Positions 23,092 through 35,538 of a DNA stretch of 64,000 nt are shown here, piece by piece. The DNA lies in NCBI GenBank assembly GCA_004565275.1, contig SDOX01000009.1, forward strand, positions 103,746 to 167,745. The letters run 5' to 3'. Below the pieces are notes generated by a model that saw only the letters and a list, made by a program, of their open reading frames with translations, searched no databases and had not been told where the DNA came from. The stretch's first letter is position 1. Every line of letters starts with the position of its first letter. This stretch comes from Nannochloropsis salina CCMP1776. Taxonomy: Eukaryota; Sar; Eustigmatophyceae; Eustigmatales; Monodopsidaceae. The translations under genes were made by a program, and so were the position numbers.

Positions 23092-25106
23092 CAGGCCTGC
23101 CCACTGTGAGTATTGCTTTTCGAGATGGGCTGGTCGTTGCAAGCCCTTGGGCCTTTTTCCAGTTTACAATGTATCTTGATCGACTTATGGTATGATACGG
23201 GATATACAAAAGGAGAAGACATGACGAAACCGAAGAGAGGCACCAAAGAAGAAGCATCAAAATTAACAATTTGAACTATATAACGAGAGAAAGAGAGAAA
23301 TTTAGCTCTTAGAAATCATCATTATTAGGAGTATTGACGTACTGGGTGACGGCGGCTGAATTTAATTACGTGGTAAGGGATGATTGTTGCTGAAGACATA
23401 TCTAATATGCTTCCAGGGCGTATAATAGGTAGAATGAAATATCTACTGTTGTTGAGAGAAGTGTTTTAAGGAGGTGAAGGGAATGATTGGCACAGAAGAG
23501 GAGAGTAAAAACCAAAGCAAAGTACCTTTTTGAAAAGCCTTCCTTATGGATATTTTACTCTTGCTTACTGGTCTGGGCAAGTGTCTCTCCGGGCCACACC
23601 ACGCATAGCTGGAAATTTCGTTCTTGAAATTACGATGGACCAGCTTTTCACGCTATCCGGTGTCGACAAGTGATACATGAAAGAATACTCACTTACCTGG
23701 CAATGATTTAGTGATTGCCCGCTTGAGTAGTAACAGATCAATAGCATCGCCTTTCTGTCGAAGGTTGCTTAGCAGTAGTTCCACATTGTCGCTCTTTCTG
23801 CGTTACTTCGACGAGCAAAAGTCTGGGTAAGCAGCTTTTAGATGAGTTTGTGGTGCATAATGGTCAAATACAGTTTACTGCTTCTTTATTGAGGAAACTT
23901 CGCTTTTCACGATTCAACGCGATGACGCGGATCTCATGGACGTCGAAAATGCCAAATAAAATCCTTATGGGCTCAATAAGTGTTGTATTTGTAAAATTGG
24001 TGTGCTTACAATGGATTAAATAAATAGCCTTCCCTTTTCTTGTCGGTGGCGAATTGCGACGCAGGTTGATTAGATGAGTAGTCCGAGCGTAAACAAGAGC
24101 CTTAATGAATTACAGATGGCTCCTCTTAAGTTCGAAGACTATATTCTTTAAAAGGCGACCACTGAGTCTGAGAATGCAAAGAAAAAGGGATACAAAGTCG
24201 AGCTTGAAAAAAGAACAACAAAGTTTTAAAGTTATGTAAAAGTGGGGGGACGGAATGTCTTTCGCGCTTATCCAGACTCCTTCTGGAGACTGCCACGTGC
24301 CTCACGTCCCTTCAACTCATTCAATAGCGTTCACTTTTTAATGAAAGTTTACGCCCACAGCCGCCTTTCGTAGCATGCATACCTTCACTCCCAGCCTCCC
24401 CAAGCTGAACTCCCTCCGCTGCCATGAGTCGCCGTCGTGGACAGCTCAGACTTCTGCGATCAACTTGCAATGAGATACTCACGACAGTTTAAAGGCTATG
24501 TATCATAAAATGCTTCAAACGCACGACGTGTGTCGACGCGATGCCCAGAATATTATTCAAAACCCCCAGTTCGGCATTGAGGTCGCCGTTACTTGACGTT
24601 AGGTCTGGGGTCCGTCCGTTGGAATTCAAACAAATTTCACGAGAGAAATAAACCATTTGGTTCTGGGTCCCGGGAGAGGAGCCCCCGTGAAATTGCATGG
24701 TGTCAAGACTCCTTAAGACGTTTGTTTTTGTCTACTATCATGCTAAATCTTTCAATTGCGCAATTGCCTGAAGTCCGCGGATATTTGGACTTTACGAGTT
24801 GTCTTGGTCCGGGTTAAGCACACGTACATTTCTCTGTTTCCTGACCCGGCTCGGGACATCAAATGGGCCATGACCCGAAGACATGCCGAGCGGCCCTGAT
24901 CTCCATAGGTATTTGGATGCTTGCAAACAGTTTATAATCACACAAATGCATTTGTATCCGCAAAAGACACCTAAGAAAAATCATTTTTGCGGCGCAAATC
25001 GTAGATCCACCGCGGTATTCATTTAATACGCGCGGTATTCAGAGGAGACCGCGCAGAAGCTAACGAATCACAAACAAACAAAAGTATTTTGACAGCTCTT
25101 TGCTCT
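23092..25106. other. Spacer between array copies A and B
   Basis: This 2 kb region is AT-rich and shows no supported gene. Homology between copies does not extend past the stop codon of A. A short block near 24862-24895 matches the upstream region of copy A and may be regulatory or a relic of the duplicated unit. Confidence 0.5.
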
Positions 25107-28100
25107 ATGACTAACGGTGCGCATTCTAGCGACCCGCAACTAGGGCAGGCCCCCCGCCGCCGTCGTCGGGTCCTGCTGATCTCTCTGGGTGCACTATGCC
25201 TTATCGTGGTCGGTGCCCTAGCTATTGGCTTCGGAATCAAGGGCAAGGACAAGCAAAACGAAGCGCCCACTGCAGCAGAGACGGAGCCTATTTCTTCCTT
25301 GGCTGACATTACAGATGCTCTTACTCCCACTGCGCCCGATTCAGGTAAAAGACAGTTTGTCAAGGAGGAGAATATCATTTTTTTTAAAAAGTAGTGTGCT
25401 CCCTGATTTGACACTTTCTGCCAATCAGCCTTTCCCCCCTTTTTTAAGGGTTTCCAAAACCGTGGTCGAAATCCCAAATAGATGACTCAAATAATTAGAA
25501 ACAAAAGGATTCAACACCTTGCATTTTGGAAACCAAATCTTGGGGTCAAGCTGGAAAGAGTGCAAATTCTGACCCCTGACTGATTTGACACTTTTGCACA
25601 TGCTGTTATCAAATTTCAACCCACCACAGCGGCAATTACCGCGCCGGCCACCGTCGTGGAGCCTGTGAAAGCACATGCTTCCACTGCTTCCGAATCCAAG
25701 CCTAGTGATCTTACCATTGCCACGAAAGAAGACGAGTCCGACAAGTTAATATCTTTTGGGGACGGAGAGAGGAACTTCATCGGTCCATTGTTCGGTGCCC
25801 TTCCTGGCGCTGCGGCTGTCAATGGTGCTTTCAATACTCTGGCTGCCAGCGCTGCCAGTCTGGCTGGCTTGCAAGTCTGCTATCCCGAGACTGGCCCAGA
25901 GCTCAAGGCGATGGTGGAAAGCGGGGGCTCATGCAGCGTGGTCATTTTGAAGAAAGGATCCTCCTACATTTACCTTCTGCCGTCTACCGTGATGGTAACC
26001 TCTTCTGTAATTATCTTGGGCCATCCCATCGATCCTCCGCAGATCCATCCTGAGAAAGGAAATTACCGCCTTTTCGACGTTGCGGCCGGGAGTCACATCG
26101 ACATCCGCTTTGTAAGCCTCTTCCGCCCGGCCCTCCGAAACGTGGGAGGCAACCGCTCGCTCATTGTCGCCGGTTGTGTGCTTGTGCGCACAGGAGGGTA
26201 TTTCAGGGGCTCAGGTGTTATTTTCCGACAACAAGCGCAGACATTTGAAGGTTTTGTCAAGGGTCTCATGGACCCCCTCGCACCCAAACGTATCGTAGGC
26301 GGTTTTGTCTTGGTGGCAGGCGGGGCTTTCTTCTGCTATGGCTGTCAAATCATTCGCTGGGCGCCTTATGGTGCACCTAATATTAACCTCGTCGAAGTAG
26401 GACGTGACTATTTGGTGCTGGCCGGTACAAGTGTATGCATCGGTTGCTATCACGTGGCCTGTGCTCCATTCCAATCCTCAGTTAATGTGGGAAATGCTGT
26501 GGGGGTATTAGGTGGCGTGGGAATTCGCGTTGGGGGTGGAACGATCGGTGCTGCCGTATTGAAGGGTCAATTTGGTAAGTCAATTTGATTGCACGCAAAT
26601 ATGATTAGTCGTAGTTAAGCTTGTGCTTGAAACATAGAGAAGACTTTATACTGATGCTGAACGGATCCACAGGGGCGGGAGAGAATCTTTTCGTCGGCGG
26701 GGGAGTCCTCGTCAATGTGGGTCATCAGCAACAGACTGCTTTTGTCTGCCTCAATCGTGCTAACTTTGGTATGACAGCTGTCGGATCAGGAGTAATGGTG
26801 CTTATTGCAGAGCTCGAAAATCGTGCTTGGGGCGTTGCTGCCATCACTGGTGCTGGTCAGGTGTACGCGAATGGAGCTGGCGTCCTTGACAAGACCGGAG
26901 GAGAGGTTGTAAATTGTGCAATCTCTTTTTTCCAGGCCCTCGCCGGTGGAAGTGTGTATCTCGGCACTGGAGACATGAACATGGTGGGCGAGCAATTTGC
27001 CCGTGTCTCGGTGACCCTGGATCAGAATGGTGTCGGGATGACCTTCTTCAACGGTGCGGGACAGACAAGTTTGATTTATGTGCCAAGTTTCGTGGCGGCA
27101 GTTGTCCGTTCGCAGAAGATTCTAGGCGCTGAGGTATGTACGAAGTAAATGAAGTTGAGCATATAGACAAAGCGACATCGTCCAAAAACACTCTTTTCTT
27201 CGAACCAAACAGGGATTCCTGGGCGCTGGTTTCTTCACGAACGTCAACAATACACGCTGGACCATTCAAGTGGTGAATGCCGGTATTCCCGGATACGAAG
27301 GGTGGGTTGGTCTCGGAGCTGCCCTCTTTGTCCGATCCCGCACTACGGTCAGGCGTGTGGTCAACTTCCGCTTCAATCCTTACGCATGGGTAGTCAACGG
27401 CCAAGGCGTGCCTGGGTCTGCGTACCGCGACAACAACATTTTCGTCAACAAGGACGGCATTCGCATCAACAAGCCCAACCCGTCGAAGAGCCGTCTGCTC
27501 GCTGCCGTGGACGAGATGGTGGATGGTCATCTCAAGTCCAAGAGGAGTACCCAGGGTCTCCTCGCGGGCATCAAGAACTTTGTGGACCGTCCGGCCATCG
27601 TGATGGCGAACAGCGAGATGGACTCGGCGCGCATGCGTCCTCCCGATCCCCAGATCTTGGCCGGAAAGATCCTGTCCATGGTCACGTCTCTGAAGCACAA
27701 GCGCCGTCTTCAAGGTCAAGCCGTCGTCAATCCTACGCGCATGATGAACATGTTGGCTGGTCTGTCCCCAGCAAAGCTTATGGAGGCCTGGAAGGAGGCT
27801 ACAGAGGAGACCAACAGGAACCCTCTGCTCAGCTTGGTGCAAGGCAGCAGCCGCGCATTGGCCGAGACCGCAGATCCTACGGCGGTGGACGAGAACGGTC
27901 GATGGGCCGAGCAGGTGTACGTGGGCGGGAAGGAGACCCAATGTGTCATGTGCAGTGTGGGCCCGGGGCCTTCGTCTTCTCACTGGTCGACAGGAGGGAA
28001 CGACACTGCGACTTGCCACGTGACGGAGGAGTGCACTTCCCGTAGCTCATTCCGAGACATTCTGGCAGCGGCGAAGAATGCGTTGCCGCAAAACGAGGAG

Positions 28101-29087
28101 CTGGTCTTGCCACCTGTGGCGAAGGGCGTCGCGAAGGCCCTTGGCTCGACGGATCTCGCGCCCAAGTACACTCGTCGCATCTTGCAGATGATGGAGGAGC
28201 ACCAGGAGGCGAACCCTGGAGCGGAGCCCAAGCTGCCCGACCACAACATCCTGGCATACGAGCTGTCTCTGTACTGCGGTGCTGACGACGCAGACTGCAG
28301 CTTCAACCAGGCGGACATGAAGGCGGCGGTGAAGCTGTTCCTGAGTGAGCAAGCGGACGAGGAGTCGGCATTCAATGTCGCAGCTTCGACGACAGATGTG
28401 CATCCTGCTCTCATCGACTACGTGAAAGAGGCAAGCAGCGAGTTTTTGGATTCTGTGAAGGCCCCGTCCCACGGCAGCGGATGTGGCAAGGGACTGAAGT
28501 TCAACGTGCAGATGACGGCGCCTGACGCGGCCTCTGTGAAAGACTTGCAGAAGATCTTCGAGGGCGTGGCCAGCAATGGCGAGTCGTTGCTTGATACGAT
28601 CAACAAGTACGACGAGCGTGATGTGCCGTTCTGCGACGTGAAGGTCAGCAAGCCATCGACGCTCTTCTTCCCGTCGATCGATACGGCCCAGGGTCTCAAG
28701 TTCTACCAGGGGCTATACACGGGCAGCGCTCTCGACACAGGGTCTCTGTGGCCCGACGTGACGCTGGTCTCACCGCATGAGGTGGCACCCGTCCAGCACG
28801 CTGTGGTCGGCCAGCCGTACACGGTGCTCTTGGAGAACTTTGCGATGAAGGGAGACGTGGTCGTGGAGCTCTTCCAGGGCACTGAGAAGAAGGGCGTGAC
28901 TGTCGCTACGGTGCCGGGCGGGATCGCCCCTGGCGAGGTGCGGGAGGTGTCGTGGACGGCTCCTGAGCCGCTTGATGGAGTGTCTGGGAACCGAGCCTAC
29001 CTGCGCGCGTACCACGCGGGCATGCCGGCGATCTACTCCGAGAGCGACCTGTTTGACTTGTTGCCGTCGTCTGTGCTGGAAAACTAA
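25107..29087 (+). CDS. Tandem-array copy B: type II membrane, beta-helix protein of unknown function (about 1172 aa)
   Basis: Exons are 25107-25344, 25630-26574, 26673-27133 and 27213-29087, with the same intron phases as copy A. An in-frame ATG at 25089 is possible, but MTNGAHSSDPQ at 25107 aligns with the start of copy A (MASGMLSSDPQ). The anchor segment, including RRRRR, is almost the same as in A. Exon 2 differs from A by many substitutions and small indels, while exon 4 is nearly identical to A and C with no indels (1875 nt in each). Intron 3 is an almost exact match to intron 3 of copy C and unrelated to that of A. The open frame is intact throughout, so the copy looks functional. Confidence 0.85.
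27134..27212 (+). other. Intron 3 of array copy B, near-identical to copy C
   Basis: This 79-nt intron (GTATGT to AACCAAACAG) matches the intron at 32855-32933 of copy C at all but about one position. Intron 3 of copy A (21128-21216) is different in length and sequence. Confidence 0.9.
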
Positions 29088-30934
29088 GCGATCTGCCGTC
29101 AAGATTGTAGTTGTTTTGAGTAAGATTGTGCAATGTCGTATATGAATCAGAGGTAAGGATCTGTTTTGAAAAGAGCATGGCTTGGGGCTCCTTTTTTTAT
29201 TTCACAGGCGGGCTTAGGAATGTATGGCAATGGAAAGTCTGTATACGTTCAAGGTCGACAATTGCGATGTATTGAGTGAAAACACCCTGGCCTTTTTTAA
29301 ATTTCTCATGTTCTGCATTCCGTATCCACCTCTTCCTCACAGACACCATTATAATACTGGGTTGTCAAAACAGAAAGGGATCGAGGGGGAAAGTGTCTTA
29401 AGAAATAGGACAATAGTTCAGAGCGCTGTTCAATTTTTGGCAGGCCCCATGAGCAAAGTAAAAGTATAAGTGAGAATTATGTTGGAGGAAACAGTAAGAA
29501 GTACAAAAGCAAAAAAGCAAGAGACGGTGGACAAGAGCTAGATTATTTTCGAGATGTTTGTATTGTGACTTATCATTGCTAGCGCTTTACTGAGGCAATA
29601 ATTTCATTCAGGTCGGTCTTCTGCCAAATGACGATGTTGTATTGATGCCTTATTTTGCCTTGAACACAACCATTCCTCCTCGCGAGTCCCCTTCGAAACT
29701 TTTTTGTTTATCTCTGTAAATTACCTGACTTCAGCATGAACAAGCTTGTTCAGGTATACCCATTCATGTTTATATGGTAAGGTAACTTTGTTTTGTATAC
29801 ACAAGCGCTTCGTAAAATAATGGTAGGATCGAGTTTCTCCTTACTATATCTCTCTAGTACAACTTTTTCGTGTCTTTCATGGCCTGAAGGTCACCGCTAC
29901 GTAGGGGTTGGAAAAGATGCGCAAGTAACGGTCTTTTAGAAGAGGCTGACTGAAATATGGCTGTTTTTAAACACAAGGTCACTTCGCGTATCCGATCCTC
30001 ATATGTTTTTTGACATGGCTTATAAAATTATGGATCTGCTCAACAGACATCAATCGTTTAACATATTGCTTGCTATCCACACATAACCTTTCATCAAATC
30101 ATACATAGGTGATTATTGACCAATGTTTCCTCCGTACCTTTCCACGATACACGTTTGGCATTAAGCAGGACATATACATCCCATACTTCTTTGTGACCCA
30201 ACTTAGCAAAGTGCTGCGGGGGAATGTGGTATATTTCTCCATCCGGGGAAATGTATGGCATGCTTATCCAAGACTTCGCTGCAAGGCAAAGTCTACCAAA
30301 AGGCAGAGCTTCATTTTGCCATCGAAATGCATAGCTTGCTTACACTACGAAAGTTTTATTATGATGGTTATTCTTCACGTTGAAGTCTGAAAGATTTAAT
30401 CTGCTCTGTCGAAAAGAGACCGACTTTGACTTTCTTGGACATGCTCGCCATAAGTCGCCGCTCTGGGTCATGTCCGAGAGTCTATTTTCCCAATGCCGCC
30501 GTTGATTCGATCGGCCAGCCATTCACCAGTTTGTGTATAAAATATTATTCTCCAGTTCATATAGAATGGGAAGACAGAAGCTTGTTGTAGGGTAGGCTTA
30601 ATCACAATCGGTGTCGAATAGCAAAACTCCGAGGTTAGCGCGGGGAGGTTTTTAAAATTCCGTTGCACAGCTTCTTCTCTCGTGGGCGTTGTTTTTCCAT
30701 GCCTCATACGTCTTTCCGTGCTTCCTCGTAAGTCCTTCTTAAATGGTCACTCACGCCAGACAAAAATTGCCCTGATACTCCTTTAGCTTATCTGGGGGCT
30801 TGCTTACATTCGCGAAGCGACTGTTTGAAATGACCTTTGGAGAGAAGCACCACTTCGTTAATGATATATACACAATCTTTTTACAGGGACGATCCGACGA
30901 TTCGATTCTTGATAAGCAGAGAGATTTCTCGCTC
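29088..30934. other. Spacer between array copies B and C
   Basis: This is 1.85 kb of AT-rich DNA without a supported gene. It shares no obvious homology with the A-B spacer apart from general composition, so the duplicated unit appears to be the gene, not the gene plus a long flank. Confidence 0.5.
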
Positions 30935-33900
30935 ATGACAAGCATATCGACAGCAAGAGGAACCCAAGAAGAGCAAAGCTGCCATCACTGTTGTAATTAT
31001 CTGCTCATTATCTTCCTCAGTGCCCTCGTACTCCTTGCAGTGGTCGGCGCGTTCGCCATTGACTTTACAGTCTATGGCCGAGATGAAAAAGATTTTAAGT
31101 CCAAAAATGTGGTACCAGGGATCTATTTAAGTATTAATGACACCACAATGGCCTTTTTCTCCGTTACTCAGCGAGTTGGTAAGTGGTGGTTTGGCGAGAG
31201 TATACTCATTTCTCTTTCCCTCGATGTCATCTGATTCAGCCAGAGTTTGCGTTATTATTTCGAGGATAGCAACTATGTTTATTGTCTATTGATAGCTTGT
31301 TCATTCAAAGTGAACCAAAATAAACTGGGCTTTTTGTAACCGGAATCACACCGTAGTGTTTTTTCTACTCTTTGCCCCAAAATATATTTATGGTGTGAGG
31401 ACGTAAAAGGCTCCCCGCTAGACAGACATGAAGATAAATCGCCAGCGAAGACCATTTCTACTACGTCGAACGCCTCTGACATAGCTTTACACATCAATGG
31501 AACTACTTACAGAGCGGCAGGATCTCTTATCGGTACTCTTCCTAATGTCTCTGCTGCAAAGCACGCCTTCAATGCCCTTGCCCTTCGTGCTGCCAGCCTG
31601 ACCGGCCTGATAGTATGTCATGCTGTGAGTGCGTCCGATTTAGAGGCAATGGTGAGGGCCACAAGCAAGTGCACCGTCATCATTCTAACCAAGAGGCCCT
31701 TCCAACAGTACGTTATCCAAGATACCATGGTTGTGACTACCCGCAAAATCGTTCTAGGTCATCCCATAGATCTTCCTGAGATTAAGGGCGAGAATGGTGT
31801 CAACAGAATATTCGAAATACAGGCGGGGGGCAACCTGGATATCCGCTTTGTGAGCCTCTTCCGCGCGTCTCCCCGAAAATTGAGTCCCATTTTAAGTGTG
31901 ATAGTTGGGGGTATTGTGCTCGTGCAGCTTGAAGGTTATTTTCGCGGAACGGCTATCATCTTTCGAGATCCGCCACAAACATTCGAAACCTTTATAAACG
32001 ATTTAGGCTCGTCTTTGCAGCGTCGGCGTGCGTTTGGCGGACACGTTATGGTGCTTGGTGGGATTTTTTCCTGCTACGGTTGTCAAGTGCTACGCTGGTA
32101 TCCTTATGGCCTGCCCATTTTTAATGTGGCACAGGTTGGCCGAGACTTTCTAGCCATGGCGGGGTCCTGTGTTACTGTAGGCGTCTATCATGTCTTTTAC
32201 GCTCCCTATCTGTCATCCATCAACGTTGGAAATGCTGTGGCAGTTCTAGGTGGTACGCATATTCGCATCGGCGGTGGGACAATAGGATCTGCCGTGCTTA
32301 TTGGACAGCTCGGTAAGAAATGCAATAAAGAGCATTTGGGAGGATACATCTACAAGAAACACTTACTTACCATTTATACGATCCTTACCATAGGAGCGGG
32401 ACAAAACTTTTTTGTTGGTGGAGGAGTCCTCGTCAATGTCGGTCACCAGCAGCAGAGCGCCTTTGTCTGCTTATTTCGTGCAGGTTTCGGAATGAGCTCC
32501 GTAGGGGCAGGAGTCTTCAGTCACATAGCGGAGCTGGAAAATCGCGCCTGGGGCGTTGCTGCTATATTAGGTGCTGGTCAAGTGTACGCGAATGGAGCTG
32601 GTGTTTTTGACAAGACCGGAGGAGAGGTTGTAAATTGTGCAGTCTCTATTTTGCAAGCCTTGGCGGGCGGAAGCTCTTATCTTGGCACTGGAGACATGAA
32701 CATTGTGGGCGAGCAATTTGCCCGTGTCTCGGTGACCCTGGATCAGAATGGTGTCGGGATGACCTTCTTCAACGGTGCGGGACAGACAAGTTTGATTTAT
32801 GTGCCAAGTTTCGTGGCGGCAGTTATCCGTTCGCAGAAGATTCTAGGCGCTGAGGTATGTACAAAGTAAATGAAGTTGAGCATATAGACAAAGCGACATC
32901 GTCCAAAAACACTCTTTTCTTCGAACCAAACAGGGATTCCTGGGCGCTGGTTTCTTCACGAACGTCAACAATACACGCTGGACCATTCAAGTGGTGAATG
33001 CCGGTATTCCCGGATACGAAGGGTGGGTTGGTCTCGGAGCTGCCCTCTTTGTCCGATCCCGCACTACGGTCAGGCGTGTGGTCAACTTCCGCTTCAATCC
33101 TTACGCATGGGTAGTCAACGGCCAAGGCGTGCCTGGGTCTGCGTACCGCGACAACAACATTTTCGTCAACAAGGACGGCATTCGCATCAACAAGCCCAAC
33201 CCGTCGAAGAGCCGTCTGCTCGCTGCCGTGGACGAGATGGTGGATGGTCATCTCAAGTCCAAGAGGAGTACCCAGGGTCTCCTCGCGGGCATCAAGAACT
33301 TTGTGGACCGTCCGGCCATCGTGATGGCGAACAGCGAGATGGACTCGGCGCGCATGCGTCCTCCCGATCCCCAGATCTTGGCCGGAAAGATCCTGTCCAT
33401 GGTCACGTCTCTGAAGCACAAGCGCCGTCTTCAAGGTCAAGCCGTCGTCAATCCTACGCGCATGATGAACATGTTGGCTGGTCTGTCCCCAGCAAAGCTT
33501 ATGGAGGCCTGGAAGGAGGCTACAGAGGAGACCAACAGGAACCCTCTGCTCAGCTTGGTGCAAGGCAGCAGCCGCGCATTGGCCGAGACCGCAGATCCTA
33601 CGGCGGTGGACGAGAACGGTCGATGGGCCGAGCAGGTGTACGTGGGCGGGAAGGAGACCCAATGTGTCATGTGCAGTGTGGGCCCGGGGCCTTCGTCTTC
33701 TCACTGGTCGACAGGAGGGAACGACACTGCGACTTGCCACGTGACGGAGGAGTGCACTTCCCGTAGCTCATTCCGAGACATTCTGGCAGCGGCGAAGAAT
33801 GCGTTGCCGCAAAACGAGGAGCTGGTCTTGCCACCTGTGGCGAAGGGCGTCGCGAAGGCCCTTGGCTCGACGGATCTCGCGCCCAAGTACACTCGTCGCA

Positions 33901-34808
33901 TCTTGCAGATGATGGAGGAGCACCAGGAGGCGAACCCTGGAGCGGAGCCCAAGCTGCCCGACCACAACATCCTGGCATACGAGCTGTCTCTGTACTGCGG
34001 TGCTGACGACGCAGACTGCAGCTTCAACCAGGCGGACATGAAGGCGGCGGTGAAGCTGTTCCTGAGTGAGCAAGCGGACGAGGAGTCGGCATTCAATGTC
34101 GCAGCTTCGACGACAGATGTGCATCCTGCTCTCATCGACTACGTGAAAGAGGCAAGCAGCGAGTTTTTGGATTCTGTGAAGGCCCCGTCCCACGGCAGCG
34201 GATGTGGCAAGGGACTGAAGTTCAACGTGCAGATGACGGCGCCTGACGCGGCCTCTGTGAAAGACTTGCAGAAGATCTTCGAGGGCGTGGCCAGCAATGG
34301 CGAGTCGTTGCTTGATACGATCAACAAGTACGACGAGCGTGATGTGCCGTTCTGCGACGTGAAGGTCAGCAAGCCATCGACGCTCTTCTTCCCGTCGATC
34401 GATACAGCTCAAGGAATCAAGTTCTACCAGGGGTTGTTTACGGGCGACGTCCTGGACAAGGGGTCTCTGTGGCCCGACGTGACGCTGGTCTCACCGCATG
34501 AGGTGGCACCCGTCCAGCACGCTGTGGTCGGCCAGCCGTACACGGTGCTCTTGGAGAACTTTGCGATGAAGGGAGACGTGGTCGTGGAGCTCTTCCAGGG
34601 CACTGAGAAGAAGGGCGTGACTGTCGCTACGGTGCCGGGCGGGATCGCCCCTGGCGAGGTGCGGGAGGTGTCGTGGACGGCTCCTGAGCCGCTTGATGGA
34701 GTGTCTGGGAACCGAGCCTACCTGCGCGCGTACCACGCGGGCATGCCGGCGATCTACTCCGAGAGCGACCTGTTTGACTTGTTGCCATCGTCTGTGCGAG
34801 CAATTTAA
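30935..34808 (+). CDS. Tandem-array copy C: divergent N-terminus, shared C-terminus
   Basis: Exons are 30935-31178, about 31422 (or 31410) to 32312, 32394-32854 and 32934-34808. The second-exon acceptor is uncertain because both positions keep phase. The N-terminus is unlike A and B. It has a Cys-rich CHHCC before the membrane helix (YLLIIFLSALVLLAVVGAFA) and lacks the RRRRR cluster, so palmitoylation may replace the basic anchor. Exon 2 is the most divergent, yet keeps the same order of blocks (IVCHA, KIVLGHPIDLPEI, IRFVSLFRASPRK, CYGCQVLRWYPYG). From about 32680 to the stop it is nearly identical to B, apart from a C-specific patch at about 34404-34462 and the last four residues (VRAI). All exons are open, so it is not an obvious pseudogene. 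Confidence 0.8.
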
Positions 34809-35538
34809 GCCTGTGTGCCATCTTGCCATGTTGATTTCTACATTTATTCATGTAACTTAAGATGGACATCTGAGCTTGATTGATTGATTTTTCGGAAGCA
34901 TCCCATGGGACGAGTTTGAAGGATACAAAAGAAGAATCGACGCTCAATAGAGGCGATCGCGAACAAGAAACATGAGATTATTGTGCGATTATGTGTGCTG
35001 TAAAAGAACACTGGCGAGGTCAATCTAATTTGCCAGGGTGATCAGGATGTCTGGATAGGACAGAAACGTGGGGATGTCGACTCTGGGCCGCTGTGTGGAG
35101 CAGACGACAGCATGTTCCTGTGCATGCAGATTTTTAGAGAGGGCCATGCGTACAACAAATGAGCAGAATTTTGAATGGAGATTTTGCACCACGTAGTACC
35201 AGCGTCTGTGAAAGGTAAATATCAGAACTGAGCAGAATTAACAAAAGATGAGAAGTAATTGAAGATAACAATCGGTAGGAATATTTGCTGAAAACTCTAC
35301 AGGAAATTGATATTTTTAATCTCTACTTCCAACGCACAATTTGTCCCTGAGGACCATCCTTGTTCAATAGAAAACATAAGTCTTCTTAATGGACTCCTCA
35401 CTCTCTGTCGCCCATCCTCTGCCTAGATCCTCTCAGTTTCTTGGAAATGCGATGTATGACATTGTATACCAGAAAGCAAGCGTTCGACGCCTGACATGGT
35501 GTCCCACCGCAATTTCTCGTGATCTCTGTTTCGGAATT
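34809..35538. other. Convergent 3' spacer
   Basis: About 730 bp lie between copy C and the VOC gene. It is AT-rich. A possible extra terminal exon of the VOC gene could lie near 35480-35500; otherwise nothing is seen. Confidence 0.45.

Noticed and set aside
27048-28019. Long minus-strand open frame (323 aa), with similar ones at 32823-33740 and 33768-34412
   Set aside because: They lie antisense to the conserved last exon of the array copies and arise from its GC-rich codon bias. The plus-strand reading has the conserved protein.
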